Part shown: piece after piece, positions 8,509-17,013 of the stretch | Layout: each line of letters opens with the position of its first letter | Position numbering within the stretch: position 1 is the first letter of the stretch | DNA from: Marine Group I thaumarchaeote SCGC AAA799-O18 | Lineage (GTDB): Archaea; Thermoproteota; Nitrososphaeria; Nitrososphaerales; Nitrosopumilaceae | Length of the DNA: 20,607 bases | Reading direction: 5' to 3' | NCBI GenBank assembly: GCA_000746705.1 | Contig: JOTC01000004.1 | Location: 1 to 20,607, forward strand | The notes under the pieces: generated by a model | What the model was told of the DNA's origin: nothing | What the model saw: only the letters and a program-made list of their open reading frames with translations | Database searches by the model: none | Program-made: the position numbers and the translations under genes

Positions 8509-9679
8509 TTTTCCTTAGATATTGTTTTACTATGTCAATGTCTTTATCTCCACGTCCTGATAGTGTAACCACTATTGAATCAGATTTTGATTTTGTTTTA
8601 GCTATTTTAATTGCATGTGAAACAGCATGAGCAGATTCCAGTGCTGGTATGATACCCTCGGTTCTTGTTAGTGTCAAAAATGCGTTAATCACTTCATTAT
8701 CTGTCGCGCTTTTGTATTTTACTTTACCATTATCCTTCAAAAATGCATGTTCCGGACCAACCCCAGGATAATCCAGTCCAGCTGAAATACTATGAGTTTC
8801 CTTAATCTGTCCATCATTATCCTGTAATAGATAAGTCATCATTCCATGTAACACACCCTTTTTACCCGCATTTAGCGTAGCAGAATGCATGCCTGTCTTC
8901 AATCCTTTCCCTGCAGCCTCAACACCAACCATCTCCACATCATCATCAATCATTGGATAAAAAGTACCAATTGCATTTGAACCACCACCAACACATGCAA
9001 TTACCGTATCTGGAACACCTTTCATCTGTTTTTTTATTTCCTTTCCAATTATGGATTGAAAGTCACGTACCATTACTGGATACGGGTGTGGGCCAACAGC
9101 TGAGCCAAGAAGATAGTATGTTGAATCAACATTAGTTATCCAGTCACGAATTGCTTCATTAATTGCATCTTTCAGTGTCTGTGAGCCTGATTTCACAGGA
9201 TATACTTTACAACCAAGCAAATCCATTCTGAAAACATTTTGTTGCTGTCTGACAGTGTCCTTGTATCCCATGTAAACTTCTGATGGTAATCCCAAACATG
9301 AACATGCCATCGCAGTTGCAACTCCATGTTGACCAGCACCAGTTTCAGCAATTATTCGCTTCTTCTTCATTCTTTTTGCAAGTAAAGCTTGGCCAAGCGT
9401 ATTGTTGATTTTATGTGCCCCACCGTGTAGTAGATCTTCTCGCTTGAGGAAGATTTTTGCACCTCCTATATTTTTTGTTAGATTTTCTGCAAAATAAAGC
9501 GGAGTTGGTCTTCCAGCATAATTTTTTAGATAATAATCGAATTCTTTTTGGAAACTTTTATCATTTTTGAATCTTTGATAATTTTCTTCTAGCTCCTCAA
9601 TAGCTGGAACAAGTGTCTCTGGAATGTACTTTCCGCCGAAATCTCCGAATCTTCCATCTTTAGGCATTCCTATTTTCAT
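8489..9679 (-). CDS. trpB: Tryptophan synthase beta subunit (TrpB1 type)
   Basis: It is a PLP enzyme that joins indole and serine to give tryptophan. The start was placed at the ATG at 9679 ([21 protein letters not shown]), which overlaps the trpC stop by ATGA; a longer open frame to 9766 runs into trpC and lacks family sequence. The protein is 396 residues. The PLP-binding Lys90 is in [11 protein letters not shown], the catalytic Glu112 is in [13 protein letters not shown], and the phosphate loop GGGSNAIG is at 231-238. The tail reads [10 protein letters not shown]. The HGGAHK form is typical of archaeal TrpB1. This is the allosteric operon copy rather than the stand-alone TrpB2. Confidence 0.97.
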   Translation of the reverse strand: MKIGMPKDGRFGDFGGKYIPETLVPAIEELEENYQRFKNDKSFQKEFDYYLKNYAGRPTPLYFAENLTKNIGGAKIFLKREDLLHGGAHKINNTLGQALLAKRMKKKRIIAETGAGQHGVATAMACSCLGLPSEVYMGYKDTVRQQQNVFRMDLLGCKVYPVKSGSQTLKDAINEAIRDWITNVDSTYYLLGSAVGPHPYPVMVRDFQSIIGKEIKKQMKGVPDTVIACVGGGSNAIGTFYPMIDDDVEMVGVEAAGKGLKTGMHSATLNAGKKGVLHGMMTYLLQDNDGQIKETHSISAGLDYPGVGPEHAFLKDNGKVKYKSATDNEVINAFLTLTRTEGIIPALESAHAVSHAIKIAKTKSKSDSIVVTLSGRGDKDIDIVKQYLRKNVKNSR

Positions 9680-10440
9680 ATCGCATTCACCAATTTTGAT
9701 ACACTTGTTTGTATATCTGGGCTTTTCATTATACTTGTACCTATAAGAAATGCGTCCGCACCACAACCATGTAAAAATTTTACATCTTCTACTGACTTGA
9801 TTCCGCTTTCGGATAATATTATTTTAGATTTCTGGAAATCTTCTAAAAGTTGCTTTGTTGTTTCAAGATTAATTTCAAGTGTATCTAGATTTCTATTATT
9901 AATTCCAATAATATCTGCATTAGTTTTTAATGCATTTACAAACTCTGTTTTAGTATGTGCCTCAAGTAAAATTTTTAGTCCTTTTTTATGACCATAATCA
10001 ATTAACCTGTCCAAATCAGTAACATAGTCATTATCAAATAATGCCTGAATAAGTAAAAAATAATCCGCACCCATTTTTTTTGCAGCATCTATCTGTATTT
10101 TATCAATCATAACATCTTTCATTAATAATGGAATTTTCACGTTTTTTCTGATTTTGACAAAGTATTCCGGTGAACCATTGAATAAATATGGTTGCGTTAA
10201 AATGGAAAGTGCTTGTGCACCACCAGATATCATCGATTTAGCTATTTGTAACGGATCAGAAATTTGTCTAATATCACCTTCAGCTGGTGATGAGAATTTT
10301 ATTTCAGTAATAAGAGATGCATGGTTATTATTCCTTATCGATTCTTGTAAATCAATATCTGATTTGGGTAATGTATCAGTAACAGCATAAATACCATCAT
10401 TAATTGCGTTCTGTGAATTTTCAACTAATTTTTGTAGCAA
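9676..10440 (-). CDS. trpC: Indole-3-glycerol-phosphate synthase
   Basis: It closes the indole ring from CdRP (decarboxylation and dehydration). The 254-residue TIM barrel has Glu46 and Lys48 in [13 protein letters not shown], Lys108 in LLMKDVMID, Glu160 in [21 protein letters not shown] (179-190) and SESGIKS (210-216). These fit the catalytic Glu/Lys/Lys/Glu and phosphate-binding positions of the family. The loop after the first lysine reads FSSPAEG rather than the common KASPSKG, a mild variation. It is a single-function protein: no TrpF domain is fused to it. It sits 5 bases after trpD and overlaps trpB by 4. Confidence 0.96.
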   Translation of the reverse strand: MLQKLVENSQNAINDGIYAVTDTLPKSDIDLQESIRNNNHASLITEIKFSSPAEGDIRQISDPLQIAKSMISGGAQALSILTQPYLFNGSPEYFVKIRKNVKIPLLMKDVMIDKIQIDAAKKMGADYFLLIQALFDNDYVTDLDRLIDYGHKKGLKILLEAHTKTEFVNALKTNADIIGINNRNLDTLEINLETTKQLLEDFQKSKIILSESGIKSVEDVKFLHGCGADAFLIGTSIMKSPDIQTSVSKLVNAI

Positions 10441-10445
10441 GTTTT

Positions 10446-11492
10446 CTATAATTTTTCAACTCCTTCTAATTTTTCCATGTCACCACAATTTTTTACAAAG
10501 TTTTCTAGTTTATCAAATGCCTTACCACTATGAATAGTACCTAATGCCAATTCAACTGCATCAGTAAAACTGTCTGCCATATCTGACACTATTAGTCCAC
10601 CGGCAGCATTTAGTGCAGTGATTTCAATTTTTGTTTTGTTTGCTGAGTCATTTAGGACAGTCACGAATGATTTAATCGCGTCTTCTTTTGAACTTATTTG
10701 TATGTCAGAGATATTACCGTTTTGCAATCCAATTTTCTGAGGGTCTAAAGTCATTTTTGTGATCATATTATTCTTTAACATACAAATTTGGTTTTTAGAT
10801 GTGGTTGATAATTCATCCATTCCATCATCTGATCTAACAGCCATGACTGTCTCTGCATTTTTTCTTTTCAAAATTTTTACAATTCTTTCCTGATAGTTCT
10901 CTGAGAAAACGCCGATTAGTTGGTTTTTTACCATTGCTGGATTAGTTAATGGTCCTAATAGATTGAATGCAGTTCTGCCACCAACAACTTTTCTGGCTTT
11001 TGCAACATTTTTCATCGCTGGATGAAATCTTTGTGCAAACATAAATCCTATACCAAACTTTTCTATTGTTTCATTTACTTTGTTAGGCTCAGAATTCAGG
11101 TCGATTCCAAAATATTCAAAAATATCTGCGCTACCGGATACACCAGATATTGAACGGTTTCCGTGCTTAGCAACATTTCCTCCAGCGCCAGCAATTACAA
11201 ATGATGCAGTTGTTGAAATGTTGAATGTTTTGAGCTTATCACCACCAGTACCACACACATCAATGATTTTTCCCTTGCAATTTGGTGATATATGTAGAGA
11301 ATATTCTTCCATTTTGTTTAACATGGCTAAAAGTTCATCATCTGATTCACCTTTTTGTGTCAAATTTTTTAGAAAGTCAGCAACATCTTGATCGTTTTGT
11401 GTGCCACCGAGTATTTCATTCATCACGCTGGTCATTTGTTCAATTGTTAAACTATCCCCACGGGAAAGATGTTGTGTTAAATCTTTAATCAT
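10446..11492 (-). CDS. trpD: Anthranilate phosphoribosyltransferase
   Basis: It transfers the phosphoribosyl group of PRPP to anthranilate. With the ATG at 11492 (MIKDLTQHLSRG) the protein has 348 residues. A GTG/TTG-type extension to 11507 adds five residues and is less likely because the family begins near this helix. The glycine-rich PRPP motif DVCGTGGDKLKTFN is at 78-91, the anthranilate/PRPP segment KHGNRSIS at 109-116, and GPLTNPA further on. The 8-base overlap with trpG indicates coupling. TrpD is separate from the glutaminase TrpG here, unlike the enterobacterial fusion. Confidence 0.96.
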   Translation of the reverse strand: MIKDLTQHLSRGDSLTIEQMTSVMNEILGGTQNDQDVADFLKNLTQKGESDDELLAMLNKMEEYSLHISPNCKGKIIDVCGTGGDKLKTFNISTTASFVIAGAGGNVAKHGNRSISGVSGSADIFEYFGIDLNSEPNKVNETIEKFGIGFMFAQRFHPAMKNVAKARKVVGGRTAFNLLGPLTNPAMVKNQLIGVFSENYQERIVKILKRKNAETVMAVRSDDGMDELSTTSKNQICMLKNNMITKMTLDPQKIGLQNGNISDIQISSKEDAIKSFVTVLNDSANKTKIEITALNAAGGLIVSDMADSFTDAVELALGTIHSGKAFDKLENFVKNCGDMEKLEGVEKL

Positions 11493-12075
11493 TTTTAACC
11501 CTCTCAATGAAGTTCTTTAGGATTTTTTTGCCTTCGTCTGTCATAATGGATTCTGGGTGGAATTGTACCCCTTCAATAAAAAATTTCTTGTGGCTAACTC
11601 CCATAATCTCACCATCATCCTCTGCAACTGCGGTAATTTTTAGTGAATCTGGTATTATTGTTTTTTCACCAACTAACGAATGATATCGTGTTGCTCTAAA
11701 TGGATTCTCAACCTCTTTGAATAATGAGTCATCATAATGTTTGATCTGGCTTGTTTTTCCATGTCTAATGTTCACAGCATTGGTAACCTTTCCACCAAAG
11801 CAATCAATAATTCCCTGGTGGCCTAAGCATACACCCAAAATTGGTGTTTTTGGTCCAAGTTCTAGAATAACATTCTTACAAATTCCAAAGTATCTTTCGT
11901 CTTCAGGTGTTCCAGGCCCTGGTGAAATAACTATTGCATCATAGTTTCTGTCCTTTATCTCACTAATTGTAATTTTATCATTTCTTATGACATCTGAACT
12001 AACACCGAGCTCACCTAGTCTTTGGGCAAGGTTGTAGACAAACGAATCATAATTGTCAATAATTAGAAACTTCAT
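11485..12075 (-). CDS. trpG: Anthranilate synthase component II (glutaminase)
   Basis: It supplies ammonia from glutamine to TrpE. It is a class I amidotransferase of 196 residues. The start is LIIDNYDSFVYNLAQ, the oxyanion loop is SPGPGTPED (51-59), the nucleophile is Cys83 in GVCLGHQGI, and His173/Glu175 lie in VQFHPESIMTD. It has RYHSL (130-134), a mark of TrpG/PabA. The same subunit might also serve folate (PabA) synthesis, as in some other organisms, but the position between trpE and trpD fixes the main role. It overlaps trpE by 4 bases (ATGA) and trpD by 8. Confidence 0.97.
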   Translation of the reverse strand: MKFLIIDNYDSFVYNLAQRLGELGVSSDVIRNDKITISEIKDRNYDAIVISPGPGTPEDERYFGICKNVILELGPKTPILGVCLGHQGIIDCFGGKVTNAVNIRHGKTSQIKHYDDSLFKEVENPFRATRYHSLVGEKTIIPDSLKITAVAEDDGEIMGVSHKKFFIEGVQFHPESIMTDEGKKILKNFIERVKND

Positions 12076-13451
12076 TTTGATGCCTCTCTCAGTGCAATCA
12101 GCATTGCATTAGCTTTGTGATCGGTTTCCTTCAATTCATTTTTTGGTATTGAATCAAATACAATTCCTGCACCAGCCTGTACGAAACCTGACTTTCCATC
12201 TGCAAAAATACTTCTTATTGCAATTGCAAAATCGCAGCATCCATTAAACGAAAAGTATCCAACAGCACCCGCATAGGGACCCCTAGATTCTGGTTCAAGC
12301 TCATCAATAATTTCCATAGCTCGAACTTTTGGTGCTCCTGAAACAGTGCCTGCTGGGAAAATAGCTTTGAATGCATCATACATATCATATTTCTTGCCAA
12401 TCTTTCCAACAACATGTGTTACCATATGTTGCACATGGCTGAATTTTTTTACTTCCATTAGTTCTTTAACATGAACAGTACCATAATCACAAACTTTACC
12501 AACATCGTTTCTACCTAAATCAACTAGCATTGTATGTTCAGCTAATTCTTTTTCGTCACTGATTAGTTCCTCTTTCATTCGTTTATTGGTTACTTCGTCA
12601 TCTGTAACCTTTCTTGTACCAGCAATTGGAAATGTTTCTACCTGATCATTTGTAACACGTAAAAGCATTTCAGGGGATGAACCTATTATTATTTTTTCAT
12701 TCATTTTCATATGATATAGATATGGTGAGGGGTTTAATGAGCGAAGTTTTTGATATACTTTTAGATAATCACCGTGAGCACGAAATGAAAATTTTCTTGA
12801 CAGCACTACTTGGAATATGTCTCCATCATAGATGTATTTTTTTGCCTTGTCTACTATCTTAGTAAATCTATCCTCATTTAGATTTGGCTTGATGTCAGAT
12901 ATGGTAAATTTATCAAACTTGGACTCCGATATTTTTATCTCATCTACTCTATTTTTGTCATAATAGAAATAAAGAGATTTTTTTTGTTTATTATCGAACA
13001 GTATACCATCATTGTAAATTCCAAATTCCATTATTGGTTCCGTTATGATTGTTCTATCATTCATGTTTCTACTATGATCTTTTGGTATCTTTTCCCATAA
13101 TCTAATTGCGTCATAATTGATTATTCCAACAGCCCCTCCCAGGTAGCGATATGATTGATCATTGGTTTTTTGTACAAGATCCTTGATCGTGTTGAGTGGT
13201 TCTATTGTGGGGATTGTCTTAATAGAATTATTTCTGTCTTGGATTGTAACTCTGTTATAATATCCCTTCACAACAAACTCAGGATCAAAGCCCATGATTG
13301 AAGTTTCAGCTAGTTCTTCTGGACCTGTTAATGACTCGAATAAGAATGAGTACGAATAATTTCGTGATATTTTATTATAGATTTCAAATTGGGTGCCAGT
13401 ATAATCTAGAGAAACTATCCTAGGAATGCTTGTGTGTCCAAATATGTCCAC
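12072..13451 (-). CDS. trpE: Anthranilate synthase component I
   Basis: It converts chorismate and ammonia to anthranilate, the first tryptophan step, with TrpG. The protein has 459 residues. The N-terminal region has LFES at about 37-40, in the place of the LLES tryptophan-binding feedback motif. The chorismate-binding domain holds [46 protein letters not shown] and [10 protein letters not shown]. The start is GTG at 13451. An ATG four bases earlier is out of frame, and a TTTAAATA box centred 30 bases upstream makes a leaderless GTG start likely. It is the first gene of trpEGDCBA. Confidence 0.96.
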   Translation of the reverse strand: MDIFGHTSIPRIVSLDYTGTQFEIYNKISRNYSYSFLFESLTGPEELAETSIMGFDPEFVVKGYYNRVTIQDRNNSIKTIPTIEPLNTIKDLVQKTNDQSYRYLGGAVGIINYDAIRLWEKIPKDHSRNMNDRTIITEPIMEFGIYNDGILFDNKQKKSLYFYYDKNRVDEIKISESKFDKFTISDIKPNLNEDRFTKIVDKAKKYIYDGDIFQVVLSRKFSFRAHGDYLKVYQKLRSLNPSPYLYHMKMNEKIIIGSSPEMLLRVTNDQVETFPIAGTRKVTDDEVTNKRMKEELISDEKELAEHTMLVDLGRNDVGKVCDYGTVHVKELMEVKKFSHVQHMVTHVVGKIGKKYDMYDAFKAIFPAGTVSGAPKVRAMEIIDELEPESRGPYAGAVGYFSFNGCCDFAIAIRSIFADGKSGFVQAGAGIVFDSIPKNELKETDHKANAMLIALREASK

Positions 13452-13477
13452 CCATACAAATGAACAAAACTGAACCG

Positions 13478-13485
13478 TATTTAAA
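13478..13485 (-). promoter_or_regulatory. TATA box of the trp operon
   Basis: The minus strand reads TTTAAATA, a near-ideal thaumarchaeal core promoter element, centred about 30 bases before the GTG of trpE. This places the transcription start at or within a few bases of the start codon. I saw no leader peptide or attenuator: there is simply no room for one. Control, if any, should act by a repressor or activator on this region or by feedback on TrpE. Confidence 0.75.
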
Positions 13486-13640
13486 CCATGATTTTTAGAT
13501 TAAAAAAATTAAGGATAAAATATGGGTTTTTAAGAACAGAAATTGGGTTTTTCGGTATAAAATTGCTGTTTTAATGTCTTAAAATGTCATCAATTAAAAA
13601 CTGAAATTTCATATAACATGCATCAATAAATAAAAAATCA
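13486..13640. other. AT-rich intergenic stretch with no gene seen
   Basis: This is part of the 240-base gap between trpE and the 40-residue zinc protein. It is mostly A/T runs, with the octamer GGGTTTTT occurring twice (near 13530 and 13547). All frames are closed within a few codons and no stable hairpin was seen. Together with the element at 13644-13660 it likely serves as the regulatory space for the two divergent genes. Confidence 0.5.
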
Positions 13641-13643
13641 GTA

Positions 13644-13660
13644 TACCGTATAGTACGGTA
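13644..13660. repeat. Perfect inverted repeat TACCGTA-TAG-TACGGTA (candidate operator)
   Basis: Seven-base arms with a three-base centre form an exact dyad. It ends two bases before the TATA-like box of the 40-residue zinc protein gene, where the BRE and activator or repressor contacts would be. It is more GC-rich than its surroundings, so it stands out from the AT-rich background. The spacing suits a dimeric DNA-binding protein. No such dyad is seen near the trpE box, so it more likely controls the small gene. Confidence 0.6.
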
Positions 13661-13662
13661 CA

Positions 13663-13670
13663 TTTATAAT
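13663..13670 (+). promoter_or_regulatory. TATA-like box for the 40-residue zinc protein
   Basis: TTTATAAT is centred 26 bases before the ATG at 13692, which is the spacing expected for a leaderless archaeal mRNA. This gives independent support that the very small frame is really expressed. Confidence 0.65.
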
Positions 13671-13691
13671 CGATTAGGAAAATATTTGGAT

Positions 13692-13814
13692 ATGAAGAAA
13701 ACATGCCACATATGTGGCACGACTAATCTAGACTGGAGTCAGTCATATCACCGATTGACTGGTAAATGGAAGCTTGAGAGCCATGAAAAATGTTCTAATA
13801 TTTATCGGTTGTAG
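13692..13814 (+). CDS. 40-residue CCHC zinc-finger-like mini-protein
   Basis: The protein begins MKKTCHICGTTNLDWSQ and ends near HEKCSNIYRL. Cys5, Cys8, His31 and Cys34 form C-x2-C-x22-H-x2-C, a good single zinc site. The segment between is basic and aromatic (YHRLTGKWKLES), which would suit nucleic-acid contact. I do not know a named family; the function is open. Support for it being a real gene comes from the zinc pattern, a TATA-like box at leaderless spacing and the adjoining inverted repeat. It lies between the divergent trp operon and the convergent ilvD gene. Confidence 0.72.
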   Translation: MKKTCHICGTTNLDWSQSYHRLTGKWKLESHEKCSNIYRL

Positions 13815-13879
13815 CAGTATAGTAATCTCGACTACACTCAAAAATCGTCATGTCAGGTTCTTTCAACATTTTAAGAAAA

Positions 13880-15562
13880 TTACTTGGGATCAGTTGTTGC
13901 ACCGTTAGCAGCAGAACCAACTAGAAATGCGTATTTAGCTAACGCACCTGATTTATAGTTAGGTTTAGGCATTTTCCACTCTTTACTTCTTTTTTCAAGT
14001 TCCACTTTTGAAACTTGTAGATTAATACTATTGTCCTCAATATTGATACTTATCTCATCACCGTTTTTGACAAGGGCAATTGGCCCACCAACAAATGCCT
14101 CAGGTGCAACATGACCAACCATAAATCCGCGTGTTCCGCCAGAGAATCTACCATCTGTTACCATTGCAACTTTTTTACCTAATCCCTGTCCCACAATAGC
14201 TGCTGTGGTAGACAACATTTCTCTCATTCCGGGACCGCCTTTTGGCCCCTCATATCTAATAACTATTACATCACCATCCTCAATTTCACCATTTGCAACG
14301 GAGTCAAATGCGGATTCTTCACCGTCAAATACCCTTGCTTTACCAGTAAATTCTGTCATTTCTACACCTGCGGTTTTAATTACTGCACCATCAGGAGCCA
14401 AAGTTCCCTTCAGTATTACAGCAGTTCCAACTCCATGTAACGGATTTTCAATATCTCTTACAATTTGTTGCTTAGCAGTACTTGATATTTTATATTGTCT
14501 GATATTTTCTTCGATTGTTTTTCCAGTCACAGTTAGAGAATTACCATGAATTAGACTATTATCTAATAATTTTTTCATTATCAATGGTATTCCACCTATT
14601 TTATCAAGACTATTCATAACATAATCACCGCCAGGTTTCATGTCAGCTATATGTGGTGTTTTTTTTCTTATTCTTTCAAAGTCATCATATGTTAATTTTA
14701 TTCTTGCTTCACTTGCTAATGCAAGTAAATGTAAAATACCATTAGTAGAACCACCAACAGCATTTAACATTGTAATAGCATTTTCAAATGATTCAAATGT
14801 TAAGATATCACGTGGTTTGATATTTTGCGCTAGTAATTCTGTGCATGCCATACCTGTATCATATACCATTTTTTGCCTCCTATCATCTTCAGCCGGAGGG
14901 CTTGCACTTCCAGGTAATGCAATACCAATTGCCTCAGAAATTGAAGCCATAGTATTCGCTGTGAACATCCCACCACAGGAACCAGCGTTTGGACATGCAG
15001 TATTTTCAATATTTTTTAATTCCTCTAATGAAATTTTACCAGCATCATAAGCACCTACTGCCTCATAAACATCAACAACTGTTAGTTCCTTTCCGTCTAA
15101 CATTCCAGGCATAATTGTTCCGCCATAAACAAAAACGGAAGGAATATTCAGTCTTGCCATAGCCATCATAGTACCTGGTAAACTCTTATCACATCCAGCA
15201 ATCCCAACTAATGCATCATATTGATGGGCTCTTACCATTAGTTCGATCGAATCCGCAATAATTTCTCTACTAACTAATGATGATTTCATTCCTTCATGCC
15301 CCATTGCGATTCCATCGCTAACGGCGATTGTGCTAAATTCCCTTGGTGTTGCACCCGCATTTTTTACACCATCTTTTGCTTTTTGCGCAAGCTCAGGTAA
15401 ATGTATGTTACAAGGAGTAGCTTCATTTCCAGTATGACAAACACCAATGAAAGGCTTAGCAAGGTCTTCATCAGATAAACCCATAGCCTTATACATTGCA
15501 CGATGAGGTGCTCTTGACGTTCCTTCGACTACATTTCTGCTAGATATATCCATTCTAAACAT
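13880..15562 (-). CDS. ilvD: Dihydroxy-acid dehydratase
   Basis: It dehydrates 2,3-dihydroxy acids to 2-keto acids in valine, leucine and isoleucine synthesis, using an iron-sulfur cluster and a divalent metal. With the ATG at 15562 the protein has 560 residues. Cluster cysteines are Cys51 ([10 protein letters not shown]), Cys124 (AGCDKSLPG) and Cys196 ([12 protein letters not shown]). The C-terminal half holds [13 protein letters not shown] and [25 protein letters not shown] two codons earlier (15568) or an ATG three codons later (15553) is possible, but 15562 lies about 25 bases after a good TATA-like box. It is monocistronic here; no ilvBC or leu genes adjoin it. Confidence 0.97.
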   Translation of the reverse strand: MFRMDISSRNVVEGTSRAPHRAMYKAMGLSDEDLAKPFIGVCHTGNEATPCNIHLPELAQKAKDGVKNAGATPREFSTIAVSDGIAMGHEGMKSSLVSREIIADSIELMVRAHQYDALVGIAGCDKSLPGTMMAMARLNIPSVFVYGGTIMPGMLDGKELTVVDVYEAVGAYDAGKISLEELKNIENTACPNAGSCGGMFTANTMASISEAIGIALPGSASPPAEDDRRQKMVYDTGMACTELLAQNIKPRDILTFESFENAITMLNAVGGSTNGILHLLALASEARIKLTYDDFERIRKKTPHIADMKPGGDYVMNSLDKIGGIPLIMKKLLDNSLIHGNSLTVTGKTIEENIRQYKISSTAKQQIVRDIENPLHGVGTAVILKGTLAPDGAVIKTAGVEMTEFTGKARVFDGEESAFDSVANGEIEDGDVIVIRYEGPKGGPGMREMLSTTAAIVGQGLGKKVAMVTDGRFSGGTRGFMVGHVAPEAFVGGPIALVKNGDEISINIEDNSINLQVSKVELEKRSKEWKMPKPNYKSGALAKYAFLVGSAANGATTDPK

Positions 15563-15582
15563 CTTCAAGATACATTACTATA

Positions 15583-15590
15583 ATTTAAAT
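15583..15590 (-). promoter_or_regulatory. TATA box of ilvD
   Basis: ATTTAAAT, itself a palindrome, is centred about 25 bases before the ATG at 15562, in agreement with a leaderless ilvD message. The plus-strand gene at 15635 is 48 bases from this box, too far for leaderless use; a weaker TTTCATAA near 15606 could serve it. Confidence 0.65.
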
Positions 15591-15634
15591 TCTAAAAATG
15601 TAAATTTCATAAACAAGTAACAATTACAAAAATC

Positions 15635-15931
15635 ATGAATTCTGATGAAATCAAAAATTTCTTGCATGATGTTAAAGATGATCTTGTTAATTTAGATGGA
15701 TTAGTTCATTATTATGATTTTTTGGGAAACCATAATATTCGAACAATTGTCTTCAACCCTGAAAATGCTCAGAGTTTCTTTGAAGGTGCAGTAGTTGCAA
15801 TATTAGAGCAAAGATATCGAGAATTTTTTCGTAGTAAATTTAATGTTGAGATGAATGAAATTATTAGACTGGATTTACTGGAGTTAATTAGATCATATAT
15901 GCCAAATATTCAAAAAATATTTGATGACTAG
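15635..15931 (+). CDS. Conserved-looking hypothetical protein, 98 residues
   Basis: I do not recognise this protein. It is soluble with no membrane segment or signal peptide, rich in Asp, Glu, Asn and Phe, and probably mostly helical. Notable segments are DEIKNFLHDVKDDLVNLDGL, HYYDFLGNHNIRT, FFEGAVVAILEQRYREFF and the C-terminal LDLLELIRSYMPNIQKIFDD. No Cys residues or obvious metal or nucleotide motifs are seen. It is divergent from ilvD (72 bases between starts) and converges with the membrane-anchored gene at 15953 across 21 bases. The ATG at 15635 is the only sensible start. It is likely a real gene on length, composition and position. Confidence 0.7.
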   Translation: MNSDEIKNFLHDVKDDLVNLDGLVHYYDFLGNHNIRTIVFNPENAQSFFEGAVVAILEQRYREFFRSKFNVEMNEIIRLDLLELIRSYMPNIQKIFDD

Positions 15932-15952
15932 ATTTTGTAAGGATTTATGCAT

Positions 15953-16549
15953 TTACTCTCTGATTATTTGTGAATCAAGCTCTTTCAGTTGTTCAGTAAT
16001 CTGCTCTTGGGTTTCATTTCCATATGAGACTAAGATTCTATCCTGATCTTCGAAAACATAATCATTAATACTTCTTACAGATTGATGGTTAATGTAGTAC
16101 TTGAGTGAATAGTCTTCGTTGGTACAGAATTGTCTACCATCAGAAAATATGAAACAGTCTTCATTAACTATCATATTCAAGTTCTCAAACAGATAACCAA
16201 CAGTTACTCCAGATGCATGTCTATGAATAGTGTTACCATCACTTGATTCAAAATGTATCCATGCACTTTTAACTTGATAAGCTGGTGCAGAGAAATCAAA
16301 TTTATCACCAAAAATTCTTACTAACATTGAAGCATGCTCATGCTCATCACCAAGCTTTCCAGCACCAGGTGGAATTCCAGGGCCGGTAGCTTCCATTGTT
16401 ATGAACGTATAAGATGCGTAGCCTATGATAACTGCAATTATTGCAAGAATACCAGCAGCTAAAAGTGCATTTTTTCGTTTTATGTTTGAACGCTTAGTAA
16501 CAAAATCTTCCCGTTTTTGGCGACGTTCCTCTCTGTTTCTCCTGCCCAT
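15953..16549 (-). CDS. Membrane-anchored extracytoplasmic protein with His-rich motifs, function unknown
   Basis: The 198-residue protein has a very basic N-terminus (MGRRNREERRQKRED), one transmembrane helix at about 28-51 (NALLAAGILAIIAVIIGYASY), a Gly/Pro linker (GPGIPPGAGKLG) and an outer domain. That domain holds HEH (70-72), His99 in AWIHFE, HRH at 109-111, and Cys132 and Cys142, which could form a disulfide outside the cell. The histidine pattern suggests metal binding. I recall similar thaumarchaeal proteins carrying vague labels such as disulfide isomerase, but there is no CxxC thioredoxin motif here, so I do not adopt that label. It has its own AT-rich promoter region upstream. Confidence 0.8.
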   Translation of the reverse strand: MGRRNREERRQKREDFVTKRSNIKRKNALLAAGILAIIAVIIGYASYTFITMEATGPGIPPGAGKLGDEHEHASMLVRIFGDKFDFSAPAYQVKSAWIHFESSDGNTIHRHASGVTVGYLFENLNMIVNEDCFIFSDGRQFCTNEDYSLKYYINHQSVRSINDYVFEDQDRILVSYGNETQEQITEQLKELDSQIIRE

Positions 16550-16573
16550 TTACAATGGAATTCAAATTTAGAC

Positions 16574-16588
16574 CATATATAATATATG
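16574..16588. promoter_or_regulatory. Palindromic AT element CATATATAATATATG upstream of the membrane-anchored gene
   Basis: Seven-base complementary arms surround one central base. The centre lies about 32 bases before the start at 16549, so the element contains the probable TATA box (minus strand ATATATGG or ATATTATA). The rest of the 16550-16705 gap is AT-rich; I see no gene in it. Confidence 0.45.
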
Positions 16589-16705
16589 AAATTTGTAATA
16601 CGTAATACTGAATTTAAATTGAAACCGCCTGTATATGCTATTTGATAAACTTTCTGCTAATTTTAAAAATTATTTATTAGAATTAGTTATAACGCAAGTT
16701 TAATT

Positions 16706-16960
16706 TCAATCTACTGTAATGTCTAACTCAAACCATAAATGACCCTTAGCCATTTCATACTTGTAATTTTTTTTCTTGATGCTAGTTTTTATCAGTTCAA
16801 AAAGTTGTTCAGGTATATCTTCCCAATAATCATCTTCTGTCTCAACTTTTAAGATATCATTTTTTTGTATATTCAATAACCAATTATATATTTCAGCCTC
16901 AGTTAAAGAATCAGTTGAATCATACCTATCACCAATTAAAGCTTCAATCCTAAATCTCAT
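16706..16960 (-). CDS. Hypothetical small acidic protein, 84 residues
   Basis: I do not recognise a named family. It starts MRFRIEALIGDRYDS, has an acidic helical middle (LTEAEIYNWLLNIQKNDILKVE, then DDYWEDIPEQLFELIK), a Lys-rich bend and a final beta strand (HLWFELDITVD). It is soluble and lacks Cys. A TTG three codons earlier (16969) is possible, but the ATG at 16960 fits the divergent promoter better. It is divergent from the HIT gene, with a shared palindromic TATA-like element between them. The compact alpha/beta pattern suggests a small folded domain of the kind common in thaumarchaea. Confidence 0.68.
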   Translation of the reverse strand: MRFRIEALIGDRYDSTDSLTEAEIYNWLLNIQKNDILKVETEDDYWEDIPEQLFELIKTSIKKKNYKYEMAKGHLWFELDITVD

Positions 16961-16986
16961 ATTTTTCAACTGTTATTACTGATGTC

Positions 16987-16994
16987 AATATATT
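16987..16994. promoter_or_regulatory. Palindromic AATATATT: candidate shared TATA element
   Basis: This exact palindrome is the only strong TATA-like sequence between the divergent starts at 16960 (minus) and 17014 (plus). Its centre is about 24 bases from the plus-strand ATG and about 30 from the minus-strand ATG, both workable distances for TBP-dependent starts. A single box may therefore serve both genes. Confidence 0.5.
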
Positions 16995-17013
16995 AATGGA
17001 GTCATATACATTA

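Noticed and set aside
9680..9766. N-terminal extension of trpB upstream of 9679
   Set aside because: It lies inside trpC, has no TrpB-like sequence, and the ATG at 9679 makes the usual ATGA overlap.
13452..13477. Leader peptide or attenuator before trpE
   Set aside because: The TATA box is centred about 30 bases before the GTG, leaving no room for a leader; attenuation of this type is also not expected with leaderless archaeal mRNA.
13501..13560. GGGTTTTT direct repeat as a repeat array or CRISPR
   Set aside because: There are only two copies of eight bases in AT-rich sequence, with no regular spacer structure.
14205..15050. Plus-strand open frames opposite ilvD
   Set aside because: They are antisense shadows of a strongly conserved gene, with Ser/Pro-rich random-looking composition and no promoter.
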